Shown in pieces: positions 7,336 to 15,970 of a stretch of DNA of 31,705 bases. The notes beneath the pieces were generated by a model. It searched no databases. It saw only the letters and a program-made list of their open reading frames with translations, and was not told where the DNA came from. The position numbers were made by a program, and so were the translations under genes. The first letter of the stretch is position 1. Every line of letters begins with the position of its first letter. Source of the DNA: an uncultured Propionibacteriaceae bacterium (GTDB taxonomy: Bacteria > Actinomycetota > Actinomycetes > Propionibacteriales > Propionibacteriaceae); the NCBI GenBank assembly GCA_937965785.1, contig CALCKT010000044.1:1-31705 (forward strand), read 5' to 3'.

Positions 7336-8619
7336 GTGCCACGGATCGGTGAGACCAGCGAGGTCTTCAAGTGCAACTTCTGCACCAAGTCGCAGAAACA
7401 GGTCAAGCGCCTCATCGCGGGTGACGGCGTCTACATCTGCGATGAGTGCATCGGGTTGTGCAACGAGATCATCGAGGAAGAATTTCCCAGGGTCGAGACC
7501 TTCGGGTTGCAGGAAGAACTTCCCAAGCCCAAGGAGATTCGCGATTTCCTCGACCAGTACGTGATCGGACAGGACGCGGCCAAGAAAGCGCTCGCGGTCG
7601 CCGTCTACAACCACTACAAGCGCATCACCTCCGAGCAGACCCGCATCGGCCGTGCGCGTCAGGGCGAAGAACCCGTGGAGGTGGGGAAGTCGAACATTCT
7701 GCTGATCGGACCCACCGGTTGCGGTAAGACCTATCTCGCCCAGACCTTGGCGAAGATGCTCAACGTTCCCTTCGCAATGGCCGATGCGACTGCCCTCACC
7801 GAGGCCGGCTACGTGGGCGAGGATGTCGAGAACATCCTTCTGAAGCTCATCCAGGCGGCCGATTTCGACATCAAGAAAGCCGAGACCGGGATCATCTACA
7901 TAGATGAGATCGACAAGGTGGCGCGCAAATCCGAAAATCCATCGATAACCCGCGATGTTTCCGGTGAGGGGGTTCAACAGGCGCTGTTGAAAATCCTCGA
8001 GGGAACCGTCGCCTCGGTTCCTCCTCAGGGTGGACGCAAGCATCCACACCAAGATTTCCTCCAGATCGACACCACCAAGGTGTTGTTCATTGTCGGTGGG
8101 GCCTTTGCGGGCCTCGACGAAATCATCAATTCCCGCATCGGGAAGCGGCCCCTTGGTTTCAGCGTCGATACCACGGCCCGGAAGGAAGTGACCGATCCCT
8201 TCTCCGAGGTCCGTCCTGAGGACCTGCACAAATTTGGCCTGATCCCGGAGTTCATCGGGCGTCTGCCCATGATCTCGACGGTCTCGCCGCTGGACCGCGA
8301 GGCCCTGAACCGGATCCTCGTCGAGCCCCGCAACGCCCTGACCAAACAGTTCGCCCGCCTCTTCGAGCTCGACGGGGTGCAGCTGGACTTCACCGACGAG
8401 GCCATCGACGCCATCGCGGAGCTGGCCCTGGAACGTGGCACCGGGGCCCGTGGCCTGCGGGCGATCCTCGAGGAGCTGCTGCTCGACGTGATGTTCGAGG
8501 TGCCCTCCGCGGAGGACGTGGCGCAGGTCGTCGTGACCCGCGAGGCGGTTCTCGGAAAAGCGCAACCTGAGTTGGTGGCCTCCTCCCGTGTGGCTAGGCG
8601 CCGGGACTTGTCGGCCTGA
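7336..8619 (+). CDS. clpX: ATP-dependent Clp protease ATP-binding subunit ClpX
   Basis: This hexameric AAA+ unfoldase feeds tagged proteins into ClpP. Counted from GTG 7336 it is 427 aa. The N-terminal zinc-binding domain uses Cys13, Cys16, Cys35 and Cys38 (CNFC, CDEC). It also has Walker A GPTGCGKT, the pore loop GYVG, Walker B IIYIDEIDK, the ClpP-docking loop with LGF (in place of IGF) and sensor-2 GTGARGLR. The start at 7336 is chosen because GTGGAG lies six bases upstream and the product then begins MPRIG, matching actinobacterial ClpX. Upstream in-frame TTG 7312 and GTG 7324 would add eight or four residues. A hairpin spans its stop codon. Confidence 0.97.
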   Translation: MPRIGETSEVFKCNFCTKSQKQVKRLIAGDGVYICDECIGLCNEIIEEEFPRVETFGLQEELPKPKEIRDFLDQYVIGQDAAKKALAVAVYNHYKRITSEQTRIGRARQGEEPVEVGKSNILLIGPTGCGKTYLAQTLAKMLNVPFAMADATALTEAGYVGEDVENILLKLIQAADFDIKKAETGIIYIDEIDKVARKSENPSITRDVSGEGVQQALLKILEGTVASVPPQGGRKHPHQDFLQIDTTKVLFIVGGAFAGLDEIINSRIGKRPLGFSVDTTARKEVTDPFSEVRPEDLHKFGLIPEFIGRLPMISTVSPLDREALNRILVEPRNALTKQFARLFELDGVQLDFTDEAIDAIAELALERGTGARGLRAILEELLLDVMFEVPSAEDVAQVVVTREAVLGKAQPELVASSRVARRRDLSA

Positions 8620-8634
8620 CATTTCCCGGCGCTT
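8596..8634 (+). terminator. Hairpin spanning the clpX stop codon
   Basis: The arm at 8596-8606 pairs with 8624-8634 over 11 bases, including one G·T pair, around a 17-base loop that contains the TGA stop. A short T-rich stretch follows (CTTCGGGTAGGTTT). It is a candidate terminator for the clp operon ahead of the tricorn gene. Confidence 0.45.
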
Positions 8635-8641
8635 CTTCGGG

Positions 8642-8647
8642 TAGGTT
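8642..8647 (+). promoter_or_regulatory. -10 box, probable leaderless start of the tricorn gene
   Basis: TAGGTT ends seven bases before the ATG at 8655, and no Shine-Dalgarno sequence is present. The -35 region is weak. Confidence 0.42.
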
Positions 8648-8654
8648 TGACGCC

Positions 8655-11600
8655 ATGAATCCTGGTTATCTGCGCTATCCACATCTCAATGAGGACCAGG
8701 TGGTCTTTGTCGCCGATGATGATCTCTGGTTGACGACGATCTCGGGAGGTCGGGCTCACCGCCTGACCTCCGAACATGTTCCAGCGCGCAGCCCCCGTTT
8801 CTCACCCTCGGGGAAACGGGTGGGGTTCGTGGCCGGCGACCTGGGCAACCAGGATCTTCACGTTCTTGACCTGGAGGGCGGGCGGCGCCGCCTCACGTGG
8901 TTGAGCGCTTCCCGCATGCAGGTGTGCGGCTGGCTGGACGAGGACCACGTGCTGGTGGCCGCCATGCACAACGAGGCCCTGCGGGCGCTTTCCTGGCTGT
9001 ACTCGGTTTCCTTGGACGGTGAGCTGGAACGGCTGCCGTGGGGACCCGCCTCGGCCGCCGACCGGAACCCGGACGGCCGGGTGGTGTTGGCCTCCCCGAA
9101 TTTCCGCGGACCGGAACAGTGGAAGCGTTACCGGGGTGGCATGGTCAACCGGGTCTGGGTTTCCGATGTCCGGCAGGGCGATTGGGCGCGGCTGCTTCCC
9201 GGGGAGACCGCGAGCCTGGCCGGTCCCTGCTGGGTTGGGGAGCGCATCGTCTTCACCTCGGATCTCGGCGCGCAGCTCCCGGAGAAGCCGGGGGAACAGG
9301 CCCAGGTGTGGAGCGTGGAACCGGACGGCAGCGACCTGCGGGCCCACACCGCGCACACATTCACCGACGGTTACTGCCGGGATGCCACGACGGATGGCAG
9401 GCGGGTTGTCTTCCATGCCCGCGGGAGGCTGCATGTTCTCGACTCCCTGGACTCCGAGCCGCGGGAGATCCCGGTCGATCTCGCACTGGGTGAACCGCTT
9501 CCCGTCACCGTCGGGGCGCTGGACCGGTTGGAGTCCGTGGCACCGGATCACGGCGGTGACGGTTCCCTCGTGGAGTGGCGGGGACAGGCGTGGTTCCTGA
9601 CCCACCGCTCCGGTCCGGCCCGTGCCCTGAGCGCTCGTCCCGGCGTGCGGATCCGGGAGGCGATCCCGCTCGGTAACACGGGGAAGGGCATCTGGGCCAC
9701 CGACGCGGAGGGCGAGGATTGCCTGGAGGTCGCGTCCTTCGACGGCCAGGACGATCCCCGTCGGATCGGGCACGGCCGGTTGGGGCGGGTACTTGCGCTC
9801 GCGGCGAACCCGGAGGGTTCCGAGGTGGCCGTGGCCTCCCACGACGGTGCGGTGCTCGTGGTGAACGTCACCGAGAACACGGTCAGGAAAGTCGGGAGGT
9901 CGCGGCAAGGGGAGGCGACCGGCCTGGCCTTCAGCCCCGGCGGGCGCTACCTGGTGTGGCGGGAGACGATCGGGAACGAGGGCACGTTGGGGCGGCTCGT
10001 CGGACATGACCTCACAAAGGACCGGCCCTTCGAACTGACCCGTGGACAGTTCAACGATTTCTCACCCACGTTCAGTCTCGACGGCCGCTACCTGTACTTC
10101 CTGTCCAGCCGGACCATCGATCCCGCCTACGACGAGATCAATTTCGATCTCGGTTTCACCAACACCGTGCGTCCCTACGTGATTCCCCTGAGCGCGGAGG
10201 ATCCCGTTCCGTTCGGGCCGTCCGCCGACGGCTGGGCCATCAGCGAGACCGGGAAACCGGAATCGGAGGCGAAGGACGAGAAACCGGAGGCGGATGTCGT
10301 CCTTGACATCGATGGCGCGGAGGAGCGGATGGTTCCGCTGCCCGTGCCGGCAGGCCGCTACGACGGGCTCTGCGCCACCGCTGAGGGGCTTTTGTGGCGA
10401 CGTCTCGCCCCGCACACCGGGGTGCTCGGCGCCGGGCAGCTGCCGGGCCAGGAAACGAAGGACAGCATCGAGGCCTACGACCTCGCCAAACGCAAACTGA
10501 CCGTGGTGGTCGACGCCTGCGACGACGCCGCGGTCAGCGGGGACGGCAAACAACTGGTGGTTCGCAACGGTGACGATCTGTGGGTGCAGCCGGCCGATGC
10601 GCGAGCCGAGGACGAGGACCGCATCCCCGTGAACCTGAACCGGCTGCGCCGCCAGCTGCTCCCGCGCGACGAGTGGCGGCAGATGTTCGACGAGAACGCC
10701 CGGCTGATGCGCGACCACTACTGGCGTGAGGACATGAACGGCATCGACTGGGACGCGGTGTGCGCGGGCTACCGGCCGCTGCTGGAAAGGATCGCCACCC
10801 ATGACGACCTCATCGACGTGCTCGTGGAGACGAACGCGGAACTCAACACCTCCCACGCCTACGTCACCCCCACCGGCGGGCACGGGGAGGAGAAGGTGGC
10901 CTGGTTGGGAGCGGAGCTGGGACGCAACGAGAAGGGCGAGGTCGTCATAAACCGCATCCTCGACGGCGAATCCTCCGACCCCAAGGCCCGTTCCCCGCTG
11001 CGCGCAGCGGGGGTGGCCGCCCGGGCGGGGGACGTGATCGTGGCCGTCGACGGGAAACCCACTGCGGGAGTTCCCGACATCAATGCGTTGCTGCTGGGGG
11101 CGGCGGGCACCGCCGTCGAACTGACCCTGGCCCGGGGAGATTCGAAACGAAGAGTGGCGGTGGTTCCCGTGGCCAGCGAGGCCGGGTTGCGCTACCACGA
11201 ATGGGTGGCCTCCCGGGCCGAGCGGGTCAGGGAACGCTCACGGGGACGGGTCGGCTACGTGCACGTCCCGAACATGATGGCCGAGGGCTGGGCCGAGTTC
11301 CACCGGCTCATCGATCAGGCCTCCCGCTGCGAGGCGGTGGTGGTGGACGTGCGGTACAACGGCGGCGGACACACGTCGTCGCTGGTGCTGGAACGGTTGA
11401 CGCGGACCGTCGTCGGCTGGGGCTACGCCCGGCACATGGATGCACCGGAACCGTATCCGATACAGGGCATGCGCGGACCGGTGGTGTTCATCACCAATCC
11501 CTACGCGGGATCCGACGGCGACATCATCACCGCCGCCGCCCAGAACCTCGGGCTCGGTCCCGTGGTGGGGGAGCGCAGCTGGGGTGGGGTGATCGGGATC

Positions 11601-11852
11601 GACGGGCGATTCGAGCTGATCGACGGCACCAGCGTGACCCAGCCCCGCTACGCCTTCGCCTTCCACCGGCACGGTTTCGGGGTGGAGAACCACGGAACCG
11701 ACCCCGACATCGAGGTTCCCCTGGGACCATCCGACTGGGAGAACGGCGCGGATCTGCAACTTGACGTCGCCGTCGACGAGGCCCTGGCCCGCCTGGAGGA
11801 GAAACCCGCGATGGCGCCCCCGGAGCTGCCCCCGGCGGCCTTCACCGGCTGA
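8655..11852 (+). CDS. tri: Tricorn-type protease, peptidase family S41
   Basis: This large cytoplasmic peptidase degrades oligopeptides released by proteasome- or Clp-type proteases. The full-length 1065 aa matches archaeal tricorn in size. Residues about 1-300 and 310-640 form two beta-propellers (FSPSGKRV, FSPGGRYLVW, FSLDGRYLYF). A PDZ domain lies at about 755-835 (AAGVAARAGDVIVAVDGK), and the S41 helix-turn-beta core fills the rest. Ser733-His734, Ser953-Asp954 and Glu1011 correspond to the Ser745-His746, Ser965-Asp966 and Glu1023 of Thermoplasma tricorn with identical spacing, so the enzyme should be active. It lies directly downstream of clpX, consistent with finishing Clp products, although it has its own probable promoter. 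Confidence 0.93.
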   Translation: MNPGYLRYPHLNEDQVVFVADDDLWLTTISGGRAHRLTSEHVPARSPRFSPSGKRVGFVAGDLGNQDLHVLDLEGGRRRLTWLSASRMQVCGWLDEDHVLVAAMHNEALRALSWLYSVSLDGELERLPWGPASAADRNPDGRVVLASPNFRGPEQWKRYRGGMVNRVWVSDVRQGDWARLLPGETASLAGPCWVGERIVFTSDLGAQLPEKPGEQAQVWSVEPDGSDLRAHTAHTFTDGYCRDATTDGRRVVFHARGRLHVLDSLDSEPREIPVDLALGEPLPVTVGALDRLESVAPDHGGDGSLVEWRGQAWFLTHRSGPARALSARPGVRIREAIPLGNTGKGIWATDAEGEDCLEVASFDGQDDPRRIGHGRLGRVLALAANPEGSEVAVASHDGAVLVVNVTENTVRKVGRSRQGEATGLAFSPGGRYLVWRETIGNEGTLGRLVGHDLTKDRPFELTRGQFNDFSPTFSLDGRYLYFLSSRTIDPAYDEINFDLGFTNTVRPYVIPLSAEDPVPFGPSADGWAISETGKPESEAKDEKPEADVVLDIDGAEERMVPLPVPAGRYDGLCATAEGLLWRRLAPHTGVLGAGQLPGQETKDSIEAYDLAKRKLTVVVDACDDAAVSGDGKQLVVRNGDDLWVQPADARAEDEDRIPVNLNRLRRQLLPRDEWRQMFDENARLMRDHYWREDMNGIDWDAVCAGYRPLLERIATHDDLIDVLVETNAELNTSHAYVTPTGGHGEEKVAWLGAELGRNEKGEVVINRILDGESSDPKARSPLRAAGVAARAGDVIVAVDGKPTAGVPDINALLLGAAGTAVELTLARGDSKRRVAVVPVASEAGLRYHEWVASRAERVRERSRGRVGYVHVPNMMAEGWAEFHRLIDQASRCEAVVVDVRYNGGGHTSSLVLERLTRTVVGWGYARHMDAPEPYPIQGMRGPVVFITNPYAGSDGDIITAAAQNLGLGPVVGERSWGGVIGIDGRFELIDGTSVTQPRYAFAFHRHGFGVENHGTDPDIEVPLGPSDWENGADLQLDVAVDEALARLEEKPAMAPPELPPAAFTG

Positions 11853-11864
11853 ACCGGCAACCAG

Positions 11865-11902
11865 AAGGGGGTCATCGCCGTTTCACCGGCGATGACCCCC
11901 TT
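11865..11902. terminator. Bidirectional terminator between the tricorn gene and valS
   Basis: The perfect 16-bp inverted repeat has arms 11865-11880 and 11887-11902, with a six-base loop TTTCAC. The arms end in AAGGGGG/CCCCCTT. It sits between two convergent genes, so it can stop transcription from both sides. Confidence 0.88.
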
Positions 11903-11913
11903 CCGGGTTGATT

Positions 11914-14472
11914 TCAGGCGGCGGGGGGTTCCTCCAGTTCCGCCTCGACGGTCAGGGGAGCCTCGGCGATCTTCCACACCACCTCGCCCGTGATGTGACC
12001 GACGGCACGAAGATCCGCCTCGATGCTCTTCAGGCGTTCCAGGGCTGCGTGGTCACCCAGGAAGCTGGCCTTCCGGACCGGGGTTTTCATGGAAACCTTC
12101 GCGTTCGATTTGGCGCCGCGAATCGCGATCAGCACCGATGCGACATCGGCCAGCAGCTGCCGGTCGCCGTCGATCGCCAGCTCCCCGGTGGTGGGCCAGG
12201 GGGAGCGGTGGATGGAGGAGCCGTGGGTCCAGGACCAGGTTTCCTCCGTCACGAACGGCAGGAACGGGGCGAACAGCCGCAGCTGCACGTCGAGGGCAAT
12301 GGCCAGCGCCGACTGCGCGGAGGCCTGTGCCTCAGGACCCTGGGAGCCGTAGGCGCGTTCCTTGACCAGCTCCAGGTAGTCGTCGCAGAAGGACCAGAAG
12401 AAGGTTTCCGCGGCCTCGAGGGCCTGGGTGTAGTCGAAGGCGTCGAACGCATCCGTGCAGGCGGTGACCACATCCGACAGCGACGCCAGCAGCGCCCTGT
12501 CGACCGGGTTGGTGATGGCGGCGGGATCCCCGGTCTCGGGGGCCAGGCCGAGAACGAACTTGCCCGCGTTCAGGATCTTCATGGCCAGCCGTCGCCCCAC
12601 CTTCATCTGCGACTGGTCGAACGGCGAATCCATACCGGGCCGGGCCATGGCGGCGCGCCACCTGACCGCGTCGGAGCCGAAACGCTCCAGGATGTCGGAA
12701 GGAACCACCACGTTGCCCTTGGACTTGGACATCTTCTTGCGGTCCGGGTCGGTGACGAAACCCGAGATGGTGGTGCGCCGCCACGGCAGTGAGTGGTTCT
12801 CGAAATTGGCGCGCACGATCCGGGAGAACAACCAGGTGCGGATGATGTCGTGACCCTGGGGGGCGATGTCCATCGGGAAGGTGAGGCCGAACAGTTCCTC
12901 GTCACGTTCCCACCCGGACGCGATCTGCGGGGTCAGCGAGGAGGTCGCCCAGGTGTCCATCACGTCGGGGTCGGCGATGAACCCGCCCGGAATCCCGCGC
13001 TGCGACTCCTCGTAGCCGGGCGGGCACACGGTGACGGGGTCGACGGGCAGGCTGGCCTCGTCGGCGACGATCATCTGGTCGTAGCGCGGTTCACCGTCGG
13101 CGTCGAGCGGATACCAGACCGGGAAGGGCACTCCGAAGAACCGCTGCCGGGAGATCAACCAGTCGCCGTTCAGACCACCCACCCAGTTTTCGTAGCGGTG
13201 GCGCATGTGCTCCGGGGTCCAGGCCAGCTCCTCACCGCGCTTCAGCAGGTCGGCCTTCAGCTGTTCGTCACGGCCACCATTGGACAGGTACCACTGGCGG
13301 GTGGCGACGATCTCCAGCGGTTTGTCACCCTTCTCGTAGAAGTTCACGGGCCGGGAGATGGGTTTCGGTTCCCCGTCGAGGTCACCGGATGCGCGCAGCA
13401 GCTCCACGACGGCGGCCCGGGCGGAGAAGACCGTTTTGCCGGCCAGCCCGGCCCAGGGCTCGGCGTTGGTGAGCCACTCGGGGACCTCCCGCTGCAGGCG
13501 GCCGTCGCGGCCTATGACGGTGCGGGTCGGCAGATCGAGTTCCCGCCACCACTGCACGTCGGTCAGGTCACCGAAGGTGCAGCACATCGCGATGCCGGCG
13601 CCCTTGTCGGGTTCGGCGGCGGTGTGCGCCAGGACCGGGATCTCCACCCCGAAGACCGGGGACGTGACGGTGGTCCCGAACAGGTGCTGGTAGCGCTCGT
13701 CATCGGGATGCGCGATCAGGGCGCAGACGCTGGGCAGCAGCTCGGGGCGCGTGGTTTCGATGAACACCGGCCCGTCGGAACCGTGGAAGGCCACACGGTG
13801 GTAGGCGCCCGGGTGTTCCCGGGATTCCAGCTCCGCCTGCGCCACCGCCGTCTGGAAGGTGACGTCCCACATGGTGGGGGCGAAACTCAGGTAGGCCTCG
13901 CCGCGGGCGAGGTTGCGCACGAAGGCCCGCTGGGCCACGGCCTGCGTGGCCGGGGAGATCGTGGTGTAGAGGGTGTCCCAGTCGATGGACAAACCGAGAT
14001 ACCGCCACAGATCCTCGAAGACCTTCTCGTCGATGGCGGTCAGTTCCTCGCACAGCTCGATGAAGTTGCGGCGCGAGATGGGCACCTGGCGTTTCGGATC
14101 CGGCTTGGCCGGGGGAGTGAAGTCCTCGTCGTAGGGAAGCGACGGGTCGCAGCGCACACCGTAGTAGTTCTGGACGCGGCGTTCGGTGGGAAGGCCGTTG
14201 TCGTCCCATCCCATCGGGTAGAACACCTCCTTGCCGCGCATCCGCTGGTAGCGGGCAATGGTGTCGGTGTGGGTGTAGCTGAAGACGTGGCCCACGTGCA
14301 GCGACCCGGAGACCGTGGGCGGCGGGGTGTCGATGGAGAACACCTGCTCACGGGAAGCGGGACGCCGGAACGCGTAGGTGCCGGCCTCGCGCCACACCTG
14401 CCCCCATTTGCTCTCGAGACCTTCGAGGGCGGGTTTGGTGGGCAGGCCGGAGTTGTAAGCAGGATCAGTCAT
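11914..14472 (-). CDS. valS: Valine--tRNA ligase, archaeal-type
   Basis: This class I synthetase charges tRNA-Val. It is 852 aa, with the ATP-binding HIGH motif as HVGH (59-62) and KMSKS at 580-584. The CP1 editing domain is present (ETTRPELLPSV). The block after HIGH reads MGWDDNGLPTERRV, the form seen in archaeal-type ValRS, rather than the TDHAG form of ordinary bacterial ValRS. The C-terminal coiled-coil arm of the bacterial type is lacking. The start ATG at 14472 has no Shine-Dalgarno sequence and lies eight bases after a TACGAT -10 box. It is separate from folC in this genome, with the thioredoxin pair between them. Confidence 0.95.
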   Translation of the reverse strand: MTDPAYNSGLPTKPALEGLESKWGQVWREAGTYAFRRPASREQVFSIDTPPPTVSGSLHVGHVFSYTHTDTIARYQRMRGKEVFYPMGWDDNGLPTERRVQNYYGVRCDPSLPYDEDFTPPAKPDPKRQVPISRRNFIELCEELTAIDEKVFEDLWRYLGLSIDWDTLYTTISPATQAVAQRAFVRNLARGEAYLSFAPTMWDVTFQTAVAQAELESREHPGAYHRVAFHGSDGPVFIETTRPELLPSVCALIAHPDDERYQHLFGTTVTSPVFGVEIPVLAHTAAEPDKGAGIAMCCTFGDLTDVQWWRELDLPTRTVIGRDGRLQREVPEWLTNAEPWAGLAGKTVFSARAAVVELLRASGDLDGEPKPISRPVNFYEKGDKPLEIVATRQWYLSNGGRDEQLKADLLKRGEELAWTPEHMRHRYENWVGGLNGDWLISRQRFFGVPFPVWYPLDADGEPRYDQMIVADEASLPVDPVTVCPPGYEESQRGIPGGFIADPDVMDTWATSSLTPQIASGWERDEELFGLTFPMDIAPQGHDIIRTWLFSRIVRANFENHSLPWRRTTISGFVTDPDRKKMSKSKGNVVVPSDILERFGSDAVRWRAAMARPGMDSPFDQSQMKVGRRLAMKILNAGKFVLGLAPETGDPAAITNPVDRALLASLSDVVTACTDAFDAFDYTQALEAAETFFWSFCDDYLELVKERAYGSQGPEAQASAQSALAIALDVQLRLFAPFLPFVTEETWSWTHGSSIHRSPWPTTGELAIDGDRQLLADVASVLIAIRGAKSNAKVSMKTPVRKASFLGDHAALERLKSIEADLRAVGHITGEVVWKIAEAPLTVEAELEEPPAA

Positions 14473-14480
14473 GACAGGGA

Positions 14481-14509
14481 ATCGTAGTTGTGCGCGGCGG
14501 ATGAGGTAA
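14481..14509 (-). promoter_or_regulatory. Promoter of valS
   Basis: On the minus strand TTACCT (14509-14504), a 17-base spacer and TACGAT (14486-14481) precede the ATG at 14472 by eight bases. The transcript is probably leaderless. No T-box-like leader could fit. Confidence 0.5.
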
Positions 14510-14527
14510 AAGTCACACCCCGTGACA

Positions 14528-14563
14528 TGTCCGGGCCGCCGGGATCTCCCGGCGGCCCGGACA
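14528..14563 (-). terminator. Terminator after the thioredoxin gene
   Basis: A perfect inverted repeat of 17 bases per arm (14528-14544 and 14547-14563) encloses a two-base loop. It lies just past the stop at 14578 of the minus-strand DsbA-like gene and upstream of the valS promoter, so it insulates the two units. The stem is nearly all G+C. Confidence 0.85.
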
Positions 14564-14577
14564 CATCGGGTCGTTGA

Positions 14578-15372
14578 TCAGTTGGAACCCGAAGCGGCGG
14601 ACTGGATGGCGGTCAGCACGGTTTGCGGATCATTCGAGGTCAGGTTGTCGAGATTGACCTTCTTGCCGTTGACGACGTACGCGGGGGTGCCGGTGATCCC
14701 GGCCTCGCTCATGGACTCGTAGGATTTCTTCGCGAAATCGGCGTAGGCCTTGGTGTCGTAGAGCTTCTGGAAGGTTGCCAGATCGTCTCCCTCGATTCCC
14801 GCCTTGGCCGCGAAGTCGACCCGGAGCTGCTGGTCGGTGTAGCCGTCCCCCTCGTGGCTGGGCTGGTTTTCGTAGACCGCCTGGTGGTATTCGCGGTACT
14901 TGCCCACCGCGTCGGCGGCGGCCGCAGCCAGCGCGGCGCGTTCGGAGGATTTCTTGTTCGTGGTTTTGTTGACCTCGTTGAGGAAATACGCGGTCCGAAC
15001 CTCGAAGGTGATCTTGCCCTCGTCGACGAGCTGCAGGAAAGCGCTGCCGTACCGGGCCTCGTAGGCCTTGCAGGCGGGGCACTGGTAGTCCTCGTAGACC
15101 ACCACGTTCGGAGCGTCACCCGCGGGCTGGGTGTTCTTGCTCTTGATGGCGATGCCGTGTCCCTCGGTGGCGTTCGGGGGGGTGAGTTGTTCGGCGGCCG
15201 GGGCCTTGCTGCCAACCGCGTTCATGATGACGACGGCAATGAGTATCACCACCACGAGGGCCAGCACGCCCATACCGACGCCCAGCATCCGGGCATTGCG
15301 TTTGCGGCGCGCTTCCAGCTCCTGTTGCTTCCTGAGAGCAGCACGTTTGCTCAGGTTCGAGTTGTTGGCCAT
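14578..15372 (-). CDS. Membrane-anchored DsbA-like thioredoxin-fold protein
   Basis: The product is 264 aa from ATG 15372. A basic N-terminus (KRAALRKQQELEARRKR) precedes one membrane helix at about 29-52. A periplasm-side thioredoxin-fold domain follows, with the redox motif CPAC (Cys98, Cys101) in YEDYQCPACKAYE and the cis-proline loop TGTPAYVV. This is the Thioredoxin_4/DsbA-like group that oxidises or isomerises disulfides in exported proteins. An in-frame GTG at 15387 overlaps the upstream stop, but its AGGA directly abuts it. From ATG 15372 the same AGGAG is 14 bases away, so the start is not certain. The partner upstream is a MauE-like membrane protein, a typical electron-donor pairing. 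Confidence 0.88.
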   Translation of the reverse strand: MANNSNLSKRAALRKQQELEARRKRNARMLGVGMGVLALVVVILIAVVIMNAVGSKAPAAEQLTPPNATEGHGIAIKSKNTQPAGDAPNVVVYEDYQCPACKAYEARYGSAFLQLVDEGKITFEVRTAYFLNEVNKTTNKKSSERAALAAAAADAVGKYREYHQAVYENQPSHEGDGYTDQQLRVDFAAKAGIEGDDLATFQKLYDTKAYADFAKKSYESMSEAGITGTPAYVVNGKKVNLDNLTSNDPQTVLTAIQSAASGSN

Positions 15373-15383
15373 GGGTTTAGAAT

Positions 15384-15929
15384 TCACTCCTCGGTTTCCG
15401 CCATTTCGGCGATGTCATCGTGGCTCTCCTCGCTGAAACGAACAGGTGAGCCGAAAAGTGCCTGATCCAGGCTGAAAAGGGAACGCGGCCGCACGACCAG
15501 CCAGCCGCACAGCGCGGTCATCGCCAGGTTCTCGGCCAGTTTCTGGGGGTACTGGGTGTTCTCCGGCGCCACCTCGCCGCCATGTCCGAAACAGCCGCAG
15601 TCGATGCTGATTCCCTGGCTCCAGACCCAGATGACGCCGCCCATGAAGGCGATCAGCAGCAACGCGGTGACCAGCGACGCCCAGCGGGTGAGCAGCCCCA
15701 CGATGAGCAGCACCCCGGCGGCGACCTCGACCACCGGAAGGATGTACGACAGCATCCGGGACAGATCCCAGCCGACCAGCTGATAGGCGCGAATGTCGAA
15801 GGCGAAATCCTCCACATTCCCGATTTTCACGATGCCTGCGTAGAGGAAGACGACACCGGGTATCAGACGGGCCACCAATCCCACCCAGTCCGGCCAGTGG
15901 CGCACGGAGGGTTCGGGGTATCTGCTCAT
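15384..15929 (-). CDS. MauE/DoxX-family membrane protein
   Basis: The product is 181 aa from ATG 15929, with four membrane helices at about 17-37, 58-80, 84-104 and 134-148. It contains FLYAGIVKI, typical of DoxX/MauE proteins, and the dicysteine motif DCGCFG (110-115) on the extracellular side. MauE-type proteins are thought to pass electrons to periplasmic thioredoxins, and here the next gene is exactly such a CPAC protein. The two stop/start regions nearly touch. A TACTAT -10 box on the minus strand (15945-15940) lies seven bases before a GTG at 15932, which would give one extra residue, or ten before the ATG. Either start suggests a leaderless message. Confidence 0.82.
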   Translation of the reverse strand: MSRYPEPSVRHWPDWVGLVARLIPGVVFLYAGIVKIGNVEDFAFDIRAYQLVGWDLSRMLSYILPVVEVAAGVLLIVGLLTRWASLVTALLLIAFMGGVIWVWSQGISIDCGCFGHGGEVAPENTQYPQKLAENLAMTALCGWLVVRPRSLFSLDQALFGSPVRFSEESHDDIAEMAETEE

Positions 15930-15939
15930 CACGCAGAAC

Positions 15940-15961
15940 ATAGTAACCGCGTCACTAGGAT
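15940..15961. promoter_or_regulatory. Back-to-back -10 boxes of the divergent mauE-like and folC genes
   Basis: Only 41 bases separate the two start codons. The minus strand has TACTAT at 15945-15940 for the MauE-like gene. The plus strand has TAGGAT at 15956-15961, nine bases before the folC ATG at 15971. The two promoters overlap across their -35 regions, so their firing may be mutually exclusive. Confidence 0.45.
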
Positions 15962-15970
15962 GTCCTCATC

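Noticed and set aside
12793..14487. 564-codon open frame antisense to valS
   Set aside because: Shadow of the GC-rich third positions of valS; no recognisable domain.
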